A stretch of DNA of 64,000 bases, from the NCBI GenBank assembly GCA_031216915.1, contig CM062289.1, positions 63,805,741 to 63,869,740 of the forward strand. Direction: 5' to 3'. Positions 49,758-62,000 of the stretch are shown here, in pieces. The notes beneath the pieces were generated by a model. It was not told the DNA's origin and ran no database searches. It saw nothing but the letters and a program-made list of their open reading frames with translations. How positions within the stretch are numbered: position 1 is the stretch's first letter; each line of letters starts with the position of its first letter. The stretch is from Pictodentalium vernedei. Taxonomy: Eukaryota; Mollusca; Scaphopoda; Dentaliida; Dentaliidae. The translations under genes were made by a program, and so were the position numbers.

Positions 49758-51198
49758 ATTTCAATGGAGATTTAGAGGGTGGACGTATGGGCGAAATGGC
49801 CCCTGTAGTTTTCTTCGGTGAATTTTTCCTCGGGGATCTATTCTGTGAAGAAATCGGACGTAATTGTTCGAATGTTTCATCGATACAATCAACTACCTCC
49901 ATATCCTCAAGACCTTCAAACCTGTTGCGAACAACAGGGTTTTGAAGAACCTTGGGTATTCTGTCCGATAATTGTTTTTGTCTTAATTTTTCCTTTTTCT
50001 TTTCTTCTTTTTCTAATTTTTTCATTTGATTCTGACTCAGTGTCTGTTGTTGTGATCTTTGTTCCTGCTGTGGCTTAGGCTTTGTTTTGTTTTGTTCATT
50101 CTTCTGCTGTGATTTAGTGATATTTTCCTTATTGTGTGCAGGTTTAGGCGTATCCTTTCCGTGTTTCCGTTCTAATTGATCCTCAGTTGTTTTTGAGACA
50201 ATTGATTCTGTTTGGGTTGATTGTGGCGTTGTTTTATTTGATTGGTCAATTGTAAAAGCTTGTAGTGGGACTGGTATTGTGCCGTTGAGCCATGTATGTG
50301 TTGTCTGACATTCTACTGATCTTGTTTGTACTTTTTGTTTTAACGTTGTTGCATATGATGGGGTGGAAGTGTTCATGCCAGGCATGGATGAAACAATGTC
50401 TCTGGCTTCCTTAAAGTTAATTTGTTTTTCACATTTCACTTTTTGTATTAATTTTTCCTTTTTCCATACAGGGCAATCCTTTGAAGATGACATATGATTG
50501 CCCTGGCAGTTTACGCATTTGATAATATTGTTTGTACAGGGCTCTTGATGTTTCTCACTGCATTTGTAACAGGTAGTTTGTCCTCTGCACGAATCTTTAC
50601 TATGACCAAATTTCTGGTATTGGAAACATCTCAGTGGATTTGGTATATACATGTCCACTTTAACATTCATATAGCCTATTTTCATGGACTTTGGAGGTTG
50701 AGGAGTCTTGAAGCCAAATATATATGTGTTTGTTTTGATTTCACTTCCATTCTTCCTGATTTTGATTCGTTTTATATTGATTACTCCTTGTGGTTTTAAT
50801 TCTTCTAAAATGTCTAATTCGTCCATATCAGCAAGTTCTCGTGTTCGAACTACACCTCTGCTGGTATTGAGGGTTTTATGAGAACTTGCATGAACCTCCA
50901 TGTCGAAAAGTTTATCTGTTTTCAGAAGATTGAAGGCTTGTGTATGATTAGCACAGTCAATCAATAGTCCACCAGATCTTAATTTTTTGACCCCCTTAAC
51001 CGTACCTGCTATGCCCTTGATTGCCTTTTCTAATGCAAAAGGATTAATATCAGTTGCTTTCCTGTTTTCTTCTGCAGAATAAATCACTATGAATTTTGGC
51101 CAGTGTTTAGAATCTTGTGTTATGTTGTCATGATCCGAGTCAGAATCAGAATTAGTTACATCTAAATGAATTCTTTTTGATGTGTTTTTGGTAGCCAT
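49750..51198 (-). CDS. LINE D ORF1: gag-like zinc-knuckle protein
   Basis: The 482-residue product is read from the ATG at 51,198; the open frame extends further 5' without an ATG. It has an RRM-like N-terminal region, three zinc knuckles at mid-protein, a conserved EARDIVSSMPGMN segment, a long Q/K-rich tail and the family ending ISPIRPPSKSPLKYG. In the first knuckle (CFQYQKFGHSKDSC) the second cysteine is tyrosine, so zinc binding there is lost; knuckles two and three (CYKCSEKHQEPC, CVNCQGNHMSSSKDC) are kept. The role is RNA binding in the retrotransposition particle, by family. Confidence 0.92.
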   Translation of the reverse strand: MATKNTSKRIHLDVTNSDSDSDHDNITQDSKHWPKFIVIYSAEENRKATDINPFALEKAIKGIAGTVKGVKKLRSGGLLIDCANHTQAFNLLKTDKLFDMEVHASSHKTLNTSRGVVRTRELADMDELDILEELKPQGVINIKRIKIRKNGSEIKTNTYIFGFKTPQPPKSMKIGYMNVKVDMYIPNPLRCFQYQKFGHSKDSCRGQTTCYKCSEKHQEPCTNNIIKCVNCQGNHMSSSKDCPVWKKEKLIQKVKCEKQINFKEARDIVSSMPGMNTSTPSYATTLKQKVQTRSVECQTTHTWLNGTIPVPLQAFTIDQSNKTTPQSTQTESIVSKTTEDQLERKHGKDTPKPAHNKENITKSQQKNEQNKTKPKPQQEQRSQQQTLSQNQMKKLEKEEKKKEKLRQKQLSDRIPKVLQNPVVRNRFEGLEDMEVVDCIDETFEQLRPISSQNRSPRKNSPKKTTGAISPIRPPSKSPLKYG

Positions 51199-52018
51199 GT
51201 TTGTATTGATAAATGGTTCATTGCCCCGGCTCCCACCCACCGCGGAGTCCAACAAGGGGTAGGGTTACTGCTTTGCAGTGAACCCACCGGGTTGCCGGTA
51301 TTCCCACATACCTGGTATGGGGCAGTATACTCAGTCAGTGTTGATGCCAAGGCATACCACTGACTGATTGGCCCGTGTGTGGAAGTGCCAGGTCTTCAGA
51401 TAGCGATCATCCAATCAATCACTACACGAAACACTATAATTACAGTTGCCATGTATAAATTAAACAGACAGCGCAGCAAAACTAAGTATTTCATAAACTA
51501 GAACGTTTAAAACAGTACACATTGGCAATTATGATGTGTGAGAAAAAGAAATGACTGATTGAATGACCACCAAATGCCCCCCGACGTGACACCCAGTACT
51601 TTTTGGGGTGGGGGCTCCCGATTGGCCAGAACGGACCATCCGACCATCCTTCTACTCCCGAAATTGGGGCCAAAGCAGTGTGTTGAACAAGATTATCTCC
51701 GAAATGGAGATCAGGGCTCCATCCCGGAGACTGCCCTAACCGGGGCCACGAGTCCTCAACTGCCAGGATTCCTTCTTCCGGGGCCTTCGGAACGCACCTC
51801 ACGGGAGAACAAGGTGCCTGCCAGATGGTATTAGCAGGATTGATCATTTTGGTCCGGGGCTGCGTATTTATGTATTTCGCAGCAAACCAACTCAATTGAG
51901 CAAACCTGCCAATTAAAAATTAGCAAACCTGCCCAATTGAGCAGGCCGTCCTCTATCCGCCACCTGAGGACCCGCCTAGTAGGGGATGATCAAACCCCCC
52001 TAGGTGTCACTCATAAAA

Positions 52019-54366
52019 AAGGTGAAGCACAGAAATATTGTATTCAACGAAAAATTGGATGGTAGAGAAAAGAAAAGCTCTTATTTGTACAGGAGTAGGA
52101 ATTCCATGACTCGTTCATCTGATTAATAGAAAATGTATATCAGTTTGCTGATACATGTATGGGAATTTCCAGTAGAATTGCATATGCCCACAATGCGACA
52201 TCAACTACTAAACAAGGAAACGTGTCGGTTCTAGTGCTGTTTGCAGGAAAGGTTTTCAGCCATTATCATATTAATTTTCGTGGGAACTAAAACGGTCAGA
52301 TATGTTTTTGCACATACTTCGTTCTGGCTTCCGGCACTAAACAAGAAACAACCGACCAAGATATTCAGTTAACAGCAGAGCTCTATATCTTATAGGGCTA
52401 AAAAAGTCAATGAATTTTTAGAGAATCAACAGTCGAATCAGTTTCTGTTGCATCGGGACAATGGCCAGCCTGGGACAAAAGCTCAGGCCCCCTAATTCAG
52501 CAGTTGAAATATTTAACAGGATTTAGAAGCTCCTAGCCCCCCCCCCCCGACCCTGATTGTCTAATTGTGAGGGCCAATTTGAAAAACAAGTGGCCAGATA
52601 TATTGAATTTTAAGTCTAATTAGTAATTAAAAATATAAACAGCTCAGAATATTCAAACTTCAACAGAATACCTTCAATTTACAAAGCATGTCGGTCAGAA
52701 ATTGGTCTGACACCAAATTAAATACTAAATAGCATTAGGCTTAGTATCCTGGTAAACCAGCAAACCGAACTCTGGTCCTAAGACGAAATAGGCTAGTATG
52801 GGCCCATCCTGACCCCATACCAGGCCATAGGCCCAGAGTCAGACTCACCGGACTAGCTGACTTGAAATTTGCCATGGGACAAATAAGTTCTCACCATCTA
52901 AAAAAAAATGTGCAGTTTATTTTATGCCATATTCTGTGGACCAGGCACGTAAAAATGTTAAATGTCAAAAATCCCTAAATTTATACGTCCATTTTATGTA
53001 TTGTTTTTACTTACTTACTTAGGTTTACTTTGGTAATTCTGCCAGCAGGCATGCCCACAATGACATCAAATTTTATTTTGTCTTTATGGTGAATAAATTT
53101 GAATATAGTCAAACAATCATGTTTGTTTTCTATGTAATATATTTCAGACTTGTCCAATTCTTTTGTCAAGTTTTGGACAGACTCAGACTGGACTTATTTT
53201 AATCAGAGTTGTCCCGGGAAGTGGACGATTTATCTTCTCACTTCTGCCCAGTCGGCCTGAAAAAGTGGTCCGTAGTCCGAGTTGTCTCGGTGGGCCGGCT
53301 AATTTTTGTTCGAGCTGTCTAAGGTTCGAGTCGTCCTGATTCCGTGCACCGAAATTTGGCTATACCCCACATCCACTTTGAAAACACCAATATTTAAACT
53401 TGATAACAACGTTCAACTCACTTATGGAAACTAACGCCAAACTCCGTGGCATCTTTATACCTTAGGCGCATAGTGCAACCAATGGCTGCACATGTGTCTG
53501 GCATTATAACTAATAAAATAACGTTGAACATTTCAACGAAAACGCGAATGAGGTTCGCCATTTTAGCAGACGACTCTTTTGCCCTACTGGCGACGAACAG
53601 ACCGAATCACGGGTTTTGTCACGTGACTGCCATTCTAGTCTTTTTTCAGATTTCTATGATTGAAATCGACAGTAGTGTTAATCAACCTTCATGTTATTGA
53701 TCGACTGCATGGAATTAAATTAAATTTTCGTGAAAATCGAATTTAATAAGAGCCAGAAATGAAATTAAATCGACTGATCTTAATTAATATGCTAGACTTC
53801 AAAGTATCGCAGCACGACGTTTGATTCTCAACGCTCGAAAACAAATAGAAACACACAAGAATCACCATGGTAACGGAAATTCAAATTTCTCAATTCGAAA
53901 AACACAAGCCGAAAAACACAATTTCTCTCAAAATTTCACAAATCGGCAAGTAACATCGCTTGCAAGTAATTTGTATTAATGTTTAATACCAAAATAACAT
54001 CAGATTATTAAATAATTAACGAAAAACTGGCGTTAAAAAATTGAAGTGAGAGTAAAAAATAAACAAAAATTCATCATGGCGGCTCCTATCGGCATTGACG
54101 TGCAAGACGATCAGAAAATTATATTTTTCGCAGCGACGCCAAATGTAGCGAAATTACTTTTGTATTGATAGATGCTACGTCAGATATTTACCACAAGATA
54201 ACTTACCGATTGCGTTGAGAGATGAAATGCAAAGACGAGATGAAATGTATGCGTGTGTTTCAAGTGTTGGAATCTGGAAGAAGTCTTGCTGAATAATGTC
54301 AAAATTTGGCAGGTTATGATGTCACACCTTGCATCTTGGGAACCAGGTGAAATGTTACGTCTGTCA
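52019..54366. other. Intergenic DNA, no gene recognised
   Basis: No frame has recognisable protein content. A poly-C tract lies at 52,536-52,547. A short ATG with good context and 25 codons (54,076-54,153, beginning MAAPIGID) might be a first exon, but nothing supports it further. Confidence 0.45.
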
Positions 54367-54838
54367 TTTATTTATTTATTTATTGGTGCTTTACGCCACA
54401 TCAGCAACATAATGCACATACACAACGCAATACTAAGAGATGACCCCCCTTGTACACTGTCTGATAAACATGAATTATTTTAGACTAACGTAGCAGCATG
54501 TGATAAGTAACTGGTCAAAGTAATTCCATCCCTCTCCCAACGATGTAGTAATATACCCACTCTTACACCCTGCCTGTCTCTCCTCTAAGACAGAATTCTG
54601 CTCCTCGGATAACTGTAATAGTCTTAGGTAGGAAACTTACAATGCCTATTTACATTAATTTTGCCCCCCTTCCTAACCCCCCACTAGGCAATTCTGTACA
54701 TACTAACCTTTCCTCCCTTGAACATATGGGTTTCAACTCTTCAGGTGCATATATTTCTATCTACCTGACCATGACCAGAGCGGAGCTGACTGTTGACCGG
54801 AGAGGCCCATCCGCCTTTAAATCAGCATTCTGTTCTAA

Positions 54839-57800
54839 ATGGATAATATAAATACTTATAGAATGCGGGTGGGCCTTTTCGCCGGTATATCCAAAAGTGG
54901 TGTACCTCGCAAAAAGCAACTTGACGTTAACACTGTTTTTCTTATATCACTATACATGGGGTATAACTTACTTGGTCTCAAAATTGGAATGATCGTTTTT
55001 TTCTTGCTCCGATTGGAATATTCGAGTATCAAATGGCGTCGAGTTACAAATCAACACTGTGGCATATCACACGCGAAACTTTCCAAACACTTGTTTTCAG
55101 GTTATACCACAGTGAAGGAAAAATCTCCTGCAAGAAATGGTACTCAAATACACAAAATAATTTATGCAACTTGTTTGCTAACTGTATTGTGCCTTGTATG
55201 TATTGGTAAGCCCACCTGGTTGCTTATCTTACACGTTATATCGGGAGATATTGAAACAAATCCAGGTCCAACCAATACACTAACACCATTTATACTGGAC
55301 ACATCTGATGTTTCCACTTCATTCAGCGACCCAGGGGGCCTCTCATTCTTACATCTCAATATTCAAAGTTTAAAGCCCAAAATAGATATCCTCAGCTACG
55401 AAGTACTGAACTATGATGTCTGCGCTTTTACAGAGACCTGGCTTGAGCAGAATGACGACAATGACGACATAAAATTACCAAACTTCCACCCTCCTCTAAG
55501 AAACGATCGCAAATCTAAAGGCGGTGGTGTAGCCATTTATGTAAAAAATAATATCCCATTCAAATCCAGAGAGGATCTACAAGTTCCCACTGTCGAGAGC
55601 CTGTGGGTTCAGCTCTTTACTGAGCAGGGGATAATTTTATTTGGGGCTATTTATCGACCTCCAAACTCCCCCATTGAAACATGGAACCTTATTTCTACCT
55701 CTTTCGAAAAAGCACTGGACATTGGTATTCCAAAATTAATAATAACTGGAGATTTTAATGATAATCAACTGAGGTTACACGAAGGACCATTTCAACACTT
55801 ACTCGCAGAATACAACCTGACCCAAATTATTAGGGAACCTACGCACTTTACGGAGACGTCTAACTCTCTTATTGATTTATTTATAGTGAATGATCAAATT
55901 CTTCCCTGTGTCTCCCACGCTGACGTTATGGACCCCTTCTACTCAGAATTGATACGATACCACTGCCCAATAAACTTAACCTTACAAATCCCCAAACATA
56001 ACACACAGCGTAAGACATACAAACGCCAGGTCTGGCAATACGAAAGGGGAGATTATGATGGCCTTAACAATGAACTTGCTGATATTGACTGGGAAAATGA
56101 GGTATTTAATACTGGAGAGCTTACTATCGTTGACCACCTGACAGACAAACTACTCTCGTTAGCTGCAAAGTATATACCGAACAAAATTATCACATGCAGA
56201 CCCCATCAGCCCCCATGGCTATACAATAACATCAGGAAACTTATTCGTCAAAGAAAACGCCTCTATCGAAGCGCCAAAAAACGTAATACTCCCCAGTCAT
56301 GGGATAATTACCGTAATAAACGAAACGAAACAGTATCAGAAATCCGCAAAGCAAAGAGTCACTTTTTTTCTAAAATTGATAGCGAACTGAAATCCACAAA
56401 AACTCGGGATGCTAAGTGGTGGAAAACCTTTAGTCTCCTAAATTCCACTAAGCACACACCCATTACAATGCTAGAGGTAGGCAACAGAATGATTGTTTCT
56501 GACTTAGAAAAGGTGGAAGCATTCAATAATTACTTCTGTAGTATATCATCTATTAATGACCTTAATCACGACCTTCCAGAACCCGTAAACAACCCGGACC
56601 GTGTAAAACTCAACAATATTGTAGTAACCCCTGAAGATGTGAGGAAAGCCCTAAACTCAATTAACATATCAAAGGCTTGTGGCCCTGATAAGGTAAGTCC
56701 ACACTTGTTGAAGAAGTGCTCACCCAGTCTATCTACTCCCTTGAGCAATTTTTTTAATATAATGTTAAAAAGCTCTATCTTTCCCCACCAATGGAAACGA
56801 GGTAATGTAACGCCTGTTTTTAAGCAAGGGGAGAGTTATAAGATACAAAACTACAGACCAATTACGCTACTCAGCTGCCTAGGTAAAGTTTTTGAAAAGT
56901 GTGTGTTTGAAAAAGTGCTACTTTTCTTGAAAAACAACATGCTTCTTACCCCCTTACAATCTGGCTTTCTTCCCTCTGACTCGACAGTCCTACAACTCAC
57001 TGACATCTACAACCTGTTCAGTGCAGCGCTTGACGAAGGTAAGGAAATAAGGGTTGTGTTCTGTGACGTAAGTAAAGCCTTCGATAAGGTCTGGCATAAA
57101 GGCCTTTTATATAAACTACAAAAGATTGGTATAGAGGGAACTCTCTTAAAGTGGTTTGAATCCTACCTAAGTGAAAGACAGCAACGTGTTGTACTCAACT
57201 CGGTATCATCCTCATGGAAACCGATCAAGGCTGGAGTACCACAGGGATCAATTTTAGGCCCCCTACTTTTCCTGATCTACATCAACGACACTGTCGATAA
57301 CATTACAAGCAATATACGATTGTTTGCAGACGACACCTCACTATACCTGATTGTAAACAACCCATCAACTGCTGCCGAAATCCTTGGAAATGATATAAAA
57401 CAACTAGAGACCTGGGCTGATAGATGGCTAGTTAATTTTAATCCCCAAAAAACCGAGACACTATTAATCTCCCGTAAAACAAACGAGATATGCCACCCAC
57501 CTTTAAAAATGTTTTCGATTGACATCAAAGAAGTTTCCCAACATAAACACCTAGGTTTAACATTCAACAACAAAGGAACATGGTCTTCCCATTTATCTGA
57601 AACTAAAGCCAAAGCGTGGAACCGCGTGAACATTCTTAGACGATTCAAATATCGACTTGATAGAAAAACACTCGAAACCATATACTATGCGTTCATACGC
57701 CCCGTATTAGAATATGCAGACACGATCTGGGACAACTGCACAGCAACAGAAGCTGAAGAGTTAGAAAAAATTCAAATCGAAGCGGCACGACTAGTAACAG

Positions 57801-58471
57801 GGGGTACAAAAAGTACAAGCAGAAATCAACTTTACACTGAAACGGGATGGGAGAAACTTGAAACTAGGAGAATGAAACACAAGCTTATACAATATTTCAA
57901 AATGGCGCACGGCCTTGTGCCCGCTTATGCGTCAAATATGATACCTCCCTTAACTACAGGTACGGAAAATTATAATCTCCGACACAGCAATTTGAGAACT
58001 CCTCTCTGCCGAACGCAGTCTCATCATACATCCTTCCTTCCGTCTACAACTCGACTGTGGAATGATTTACCCCTTGAGATCCGTCAAAACCCTTCGCTTC
58101 CCAATTTCCTGTCATTCCTAAATAAGGATAAAAGAAGCGTGCCGTCCTACTACTATGGCCGCAAGTCGCGTCGAGGTCAAATACTACACTGCCGTCTTCG
58201 ATTACGCTGCAGTAGTCTGGATGACGACCTCTTCAATAACTTTGTTTCCGAGTCTAACTTATGTAGCTGTGGATCACGTGAAACAGCTGATCATTACCTA
58301 CTCTATTGCGACAGATATACACCGATGCGAATCGGAACATTAGGGACAATTGAATATCCTATCACCACTGACATCTTACTATATGGCTGTGAGCACTATA
58401 GTGCAGAAGTTAACAAATCCATCTTCGAAAAAGTTCATGAATTTATTCTTTTAACGAAACGCTTTGACTAA
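54839..58471 (+). CDS. LINE E ORF: 2A-containing APE-RT polyprotein
   Basis: The 1,210-residue frame is intact. Residues 1-140 contain hydrophobic segments (~32-57 and ~107-133) and end in ISGDIETNPGP (residues 134-144), a match to the DxExNPGP 2A consensus. An APE endonuclease follows (SFLHLNIQSLKPK, FTETWL, GGGVAIYVKN, AIYRPPNSP, ITGDFND, SLIDLF). The RT has GPDKVSPHLLKK, NYRPITLLSCLGKVFEK, VFCDVSKAFDKVWH, GVPQGSILGPLLFLIYIND and FADD. The C-terminus has a zinc-like CSCGSRETADHYLLYC. 2A sequences are reported in CR1-type LINEs of sea urchins and molluscs, where they cause ribosome skipping or act as signal-like sequences; cleavage here is inferred. Confidence 0.95.
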   Translation: MDNINTYRMRVGLFAGISKSGVPRKKQLDVNTVFLISLYMGYNLLGLKIGMIVFFLLRLEYSSIKWRRVTNQHCGISHAKLSKHLFSGYTTVKEKSPARNGTQIHKIIYATCLLTVLCLVCIGKPTWLLILHVISGDIETNPGPTNTLTPFILDTSDVSTSFSDPGGLSFLHLNIQSLKPKIDILSYEVLNYDVCAFTETWLEQNDDNDDIKLPNFHPPLRNDRKSKGGGVAIYVKNNIPFKSREDLQVPTVESLWVQLFTEQGIILFGAIYRPPNSPIETWNLISTSFEKALDIGIPKLIITGDFNDNQLRLHEGPFQHLLAEYNLTQIIREPTHFTETSNSLIDLFIVNDQILPCVSHADVMDPFYSELIRYHCPINLTLQIPKHNTQRKTYKRQVWQYERGDYDGLNNELADIDWENEVFNTGELTIVDHLTDKLLSLAAKYIPNKIITCRPHQPPWLYNNIRKLIRQRKRLYRSAKKRNTPQSWDNYRNKRNETVSEIRKAKSHFFSKIDSELKSTKTRDAKWWKTFSLLNSTKHTPITMLEVGNRMIVSDLEKVEAFNNYFCSISSINDLNHDLPEPVNNPDRVKLNNIVVTPEDVRKALNSINISKACGPDKVSPHLLKKCSPSLSTPLSNFFNIMLKSSIFPHQWKRGNVTPVFKQGESYKIQNYRPITLLSCLGKVFEKCVFEKVLLFLKNNMLLTPLQSGFLPSDSTVLQLTDIYNLFSAALDEGKEIRVVFCDVSKAFDKVWHKGLLYKLQKIGIEGTLLKWFESYLSERQQRVVLNSVSSSWKPIKAGVPQGSILGPLLFLIYINDTVDNITSNIRLFADDTSLYLIVNNPSTAAEILGNDIKQLETWADRWLVNFNPQKTETLLISRKTNEICHPPLKMFSIDIKEVSQHKHLGLTFNNKGTWSSHLSETKAKAWNRVNILRRFKYRLDRKTLETIYYAFIRPVLEYADTIWDNCTATEAEELEKIQIEAARLVTGGTKSTSRNQLYTETGWEKLETRRMKHKLIQYFKMAHGLVPAYASNMIPPLTTGTENYNLRHSNLRTPLCRTQSHHTSFLPSTTRLWNDLPLEIRQNPSLPNFLSFLNKDKRSVPSYYYGRKSRRGQILHCRLRLRCSSLDDDLFNNFVSESNLCSCGSRETADHYLLYCDRYTPMRIGTLGTIEYPITTDILLYGCEHYSAEVNKSIFEKVHEFILLTKRFD
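55241..55270 (+). other. 2A-like ribosome-skipping site
   Basis: Codons for GDIETNPGP lie in this stretch, with the Gly-Pro bond where skipping occurs at 55,265-55,270. The preceding 25 residues are strongly hydrophobic (TCLLTVLCLVCIG, WLLILHV), as in invertebrate retrotransposon 2As that double as exocytic signal sequences. Confidence 0.85.
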
Positions 58472-59064
58472 ATAATTTCTCCTTTGCATCCAGAATCGAA
58501 GGTACACCACGCCGTCACCTCTGCGCTGGTCACCACTGAAACCCGTTAGTTCTTCTGCCCCCTCATCCCTGTTATTCCCTTTATTATATATATATTTTTT
58601 GCTTATAAAATTTTCTTATAATCATTTTACCTAAACATCAGTTCAATCTTTTGCTCAATACAAAACACAATACCCATGCACTGCCAAATGTAATGATTAC
58701 TGTAATATACCAACCATGGAGACAGCTATATATAAGCCTTAGCTTTCTGCTGAATCCATTTCCATTTATTTACGTACTAATTTTTGTAACCTTGTATGTT
58801 TGTTTTCTGGAAATAAATACTGTTTATACTAGCAACTAAGGCTATATCGTAGCAATGAAAGTATGAAATGTTAAAAGAATAATCATTATTTTCAACGCGG
58901 AAGTTACAAAGGAGATGACGACATACGAAAAAAGTGGAGTACACCTGACAAGCGAACAAATGAAATTAAAAAATGAGTGCAGTTCATCAAAACAGTTGTG
59001 AAAATCAACCCGTGAAACAGATATAAATGATAGATGAGAATTTAAAATAATAGAACCAGACTAT

Positions 59065-62000
59065 TTAAAATTTATTAAAAAGGTTGATTTCCTTCAGGAA
59101 CGACAAGACTTTATGAGAGTTTGTCTTGTAAAACAGGTCTCTAAGAGACGTAACATTAAAATAATGTCGTCCAACAAGATTAAAATCTGTACAGTGCAAA
59201 CGAATGTGCTCCACTGTCAACACCTGCTGGCAGGGAACACACTCTGGTCGCATGTTACCCTCTAACAAAAAGGAATGTGTAAGTCGTGTATGACCAACAC
59301 GACATCGTGTCAGAATAACATGATCCTTTCTACAAAGGTTACTGGTTGGGTAGTGATCAGAAATAGTGGGTCGGAAGCGATGGAGCGACAAATAACAAGC
59401 TCCATCGCTTCCGACCCACCCATTCCGTTTGCCGCATGGATTTGATGTAACTACTGATATGTGGTTTGAAGTCACTTAAAATCAGTGAGAGGCTTGGATA
59501 AAGCCTGTTTTGCTACACCGTCTGCCCTGGTGTTACCAGCAATACCTACATGTCCGGGTACACAACAAAACACGAAATCATATTGGTCAGACACGAGAGT
59601 TGATAACTTCTCACGAAGTTCCAAAATGAGAAAGTTCTTCAACTTGGGGTTGAGCAAAACAAGCAGCTGTGAAAATAGAACTTTGATTCGGTATTCTGAT
59701 TGAAGTGACATGATCATCAGTGACAATAGCTGATGCTACTTTGTCACCATCTGTCGATCCGTCTGTATAGATCCTTGTATATGTACTATACTTTGACTTA
59801 ATTTCAGCATATTTCTGCTTAAACTGCAGAGAATTTGTTTCAGACTTTTTAGTAGATGCTCGGTCCAAAATAACTGTTGGCTTTTTAAGATGCCAAGGGG
59901 GAGTTTGTGGTTCACGGTTCTCCTTTATTGTAACTGGTTCAATTTTGGCAGACTCCATATGAGGTTTAATTCTAATTCCCAATGGAGGGATATGTTTCTG
60001 ATGACGGTTAAAAAATTCAGTATTTTGAGGTTCTAAGACACAATTGTATGCAGGGTTGGACGGGTTAGAAAGAAGTTTTGAAACATATTGAAGTGAAAGT
60101 TTAATTCTGCGCTTCTCAAGAGAAGGCTCCTCTGCCTCAACAAGCATCGAATCTACCGGTGATGTTCTAAAAACACCAAGGTTGATTCTTATGCCACTAT
60201 TATGAATGGCATCTAGAGGTTTGAGATATGACTTTCTCGCAGAACCGTAAACCACACGGCCATAATCTAATTTTGATATGACAAGTGATCTATACAGATG
60301 AAGTAATGTTTTTTGGCCAGCACCCCAATCAGTGCTACCAACTACCTTCAAAAGGTTCAGTGCCCTTTTACACTTCACCTTTAGTTGTTTTATATGAGAA
60401 ATGAAATTCAGTTTGCTGTCAAACAACAAACCCAAGAATTTCACTTCCTTAACAACATTAATACGACTCCTGTCTATTTTCAGTTCCAGTTCAAGGTGGT
60501 GCTTCCGGAGCTTACAGAAATGAACACAATTAGTTTTCGTTTTTGAGAATCTGAAGCCGTTTTCTGTAGCCCATTTCTGGATTCTGTTCAAACACAGCTG
60601 AAGTTTGCGTTCTATGGCATTCATGTTCTTGCTGCTATAGCAGATTAAAAAGTCATCTACATACAATGACGAGTCAACCATATTTTCAATTGCATCAATA
60701 ATACTATTGATTTTCAATGAAAAAAGGGTAACATATAAAATACTTCCCTGAGGAACCTCCAATTCCTGCCCGTGAGGATCAGATAACGTTGACCCAACAC
60801 GAACCTGAAATTGGCGGTCCCTCAAAAAGTTTTCAATAAAAAGAGGCATATGCCCCCTCAACCCCATGTTAAGAAGATCTTTTAAAATCCCATACGTCCA
60901 CGTTGTGTCATATGCCTTTTCCAGGTCAAAGAAGATGGCGACCACATGTTCTTTACTGGCAAAGGCATTTCTTATAAACGTTTTTAATCTAACCAAATGA
61001 TCCACAGTACTTCTCTGGTTTTTGAAACCACACTGAACATCTGCAAGCAGATTGTTCGATTCCAGAAACCAGACAAGTCGATCATTGATCATCCCCTCCA
61101 TGGTTTTGCACAGACAACTTGTTCAGGCAATAGGCCCGTAGTTGCTTGGGTTGCTGTGATCTTTATCAGGCTTAGGAATGGGAATTATTGTTGCTTTTTG
61201 CCGGGATGGTGGAAACTGGCCAGTCACCCAACTGCCATTAAAAATTAATAATAAAAGTTCCAGTGAAGATTGAGGCAAATGTTTTAAAATTTTATAATGT
61301 ATTTCATCGGATCCAGTGACAGTATCCTTTGCTCTATGCAAAGAGTTACTTAACTCTTCCATAGAGAAAGGTTCATTGTAATCCTCTAAATTATTAGAAG
61401 TAAATTTGACCTTTTGTTTTCTTGTTGATTTTTAATTTTGAGAAATTCTTGGTTACAATTTTCAGACAAAGAATGTTTAGAAAATGTGTAGGCCAATTTA
61501 TTTGAAATTTCTTTTTTAGATGTGATTAGTGAGTTGTTATCTTTCAGATGTTGTACAGTTGATTTGGTTTCTTTGCCTTTAATCTTTTTGATACGGGTAT
61601 TTTGGTTTAGCTTTGAAACATAAGCTTCCCAGGAACTTTTCGTTTTTTGGTTTTATAAGTCGTCTTGTTTTTGCATGATTTATACGTAATTTATCCGAAT
61701 TATTTGTGTGTGGTGATTTGTTGAATTCCCGTTCAGTTTTCTTGCGATGCTTTATAGCCTGTGTACATTCATTGTAAAACCATGGTTTGGTGAAACGTTT
61801 CGGATTTGCCGAGGTTTTAGGGATGACTGTGTTTGCAATGTCAAGTAATTCGTTTGTAAAATGTTCTATTTGGTCAGCATTATCCTGAAATTTCTTCTGT
61901 TTGAGGCATTCAGAACAGAGAGACGAGAAGAGAAAGTGTCCCAATCGGCTCTTTTAAAGTTCCACTGGGGCACCCTCTCATCGTCCGACGGAACTACACT

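Larger units (their letters stand above)
45906..52004 (-). mobile_element. LINE copy D, full-length I/Nimb-like element
   Basis: The copy is bounded by the 14-bp target duplication TGTCACTCATAAAA (45,892-45,905 and 52,005-52,018). It has the family 3' tail, both ORFs open, and a 5' untranslated region of about 0.8 kb (51,199-52,004) that shares blocks with copy B (CACGGGAGAACAAGGTGCCT, CGCCTAGTAGGG, CCCCTAGG end). It is the best-preserved copy in frame but has two functional defects described below. Confidence 0.94.
54409..58830 (+). mobile_element. LINE E, full-length CR1-like element with 2A motif
   Basis: The 4.4-kb element is inserted in the 3' tail of LINE F, flanked by AGCAAC. It has ~430 bp of 5' leader, one long ORF, and ~360 bp of 3' sequence ending ...ACTGTTTATACT without a poly-A tail. 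One ORF with APE and RT but no RNase H, and the RT sequence, fit the CR1/L2/Rex1 group. Confidence 0.9.

Noticed and set aside
53446-53700. 84-codon plus-strand frame as a host gene
   Set aside because: No recognisable domain and unremarkable composition.
54076-54153. Short MAAPIGID frame as first exon of a host gene
   Set aside because: Only 25 codons, without a supported splice site or homologue.
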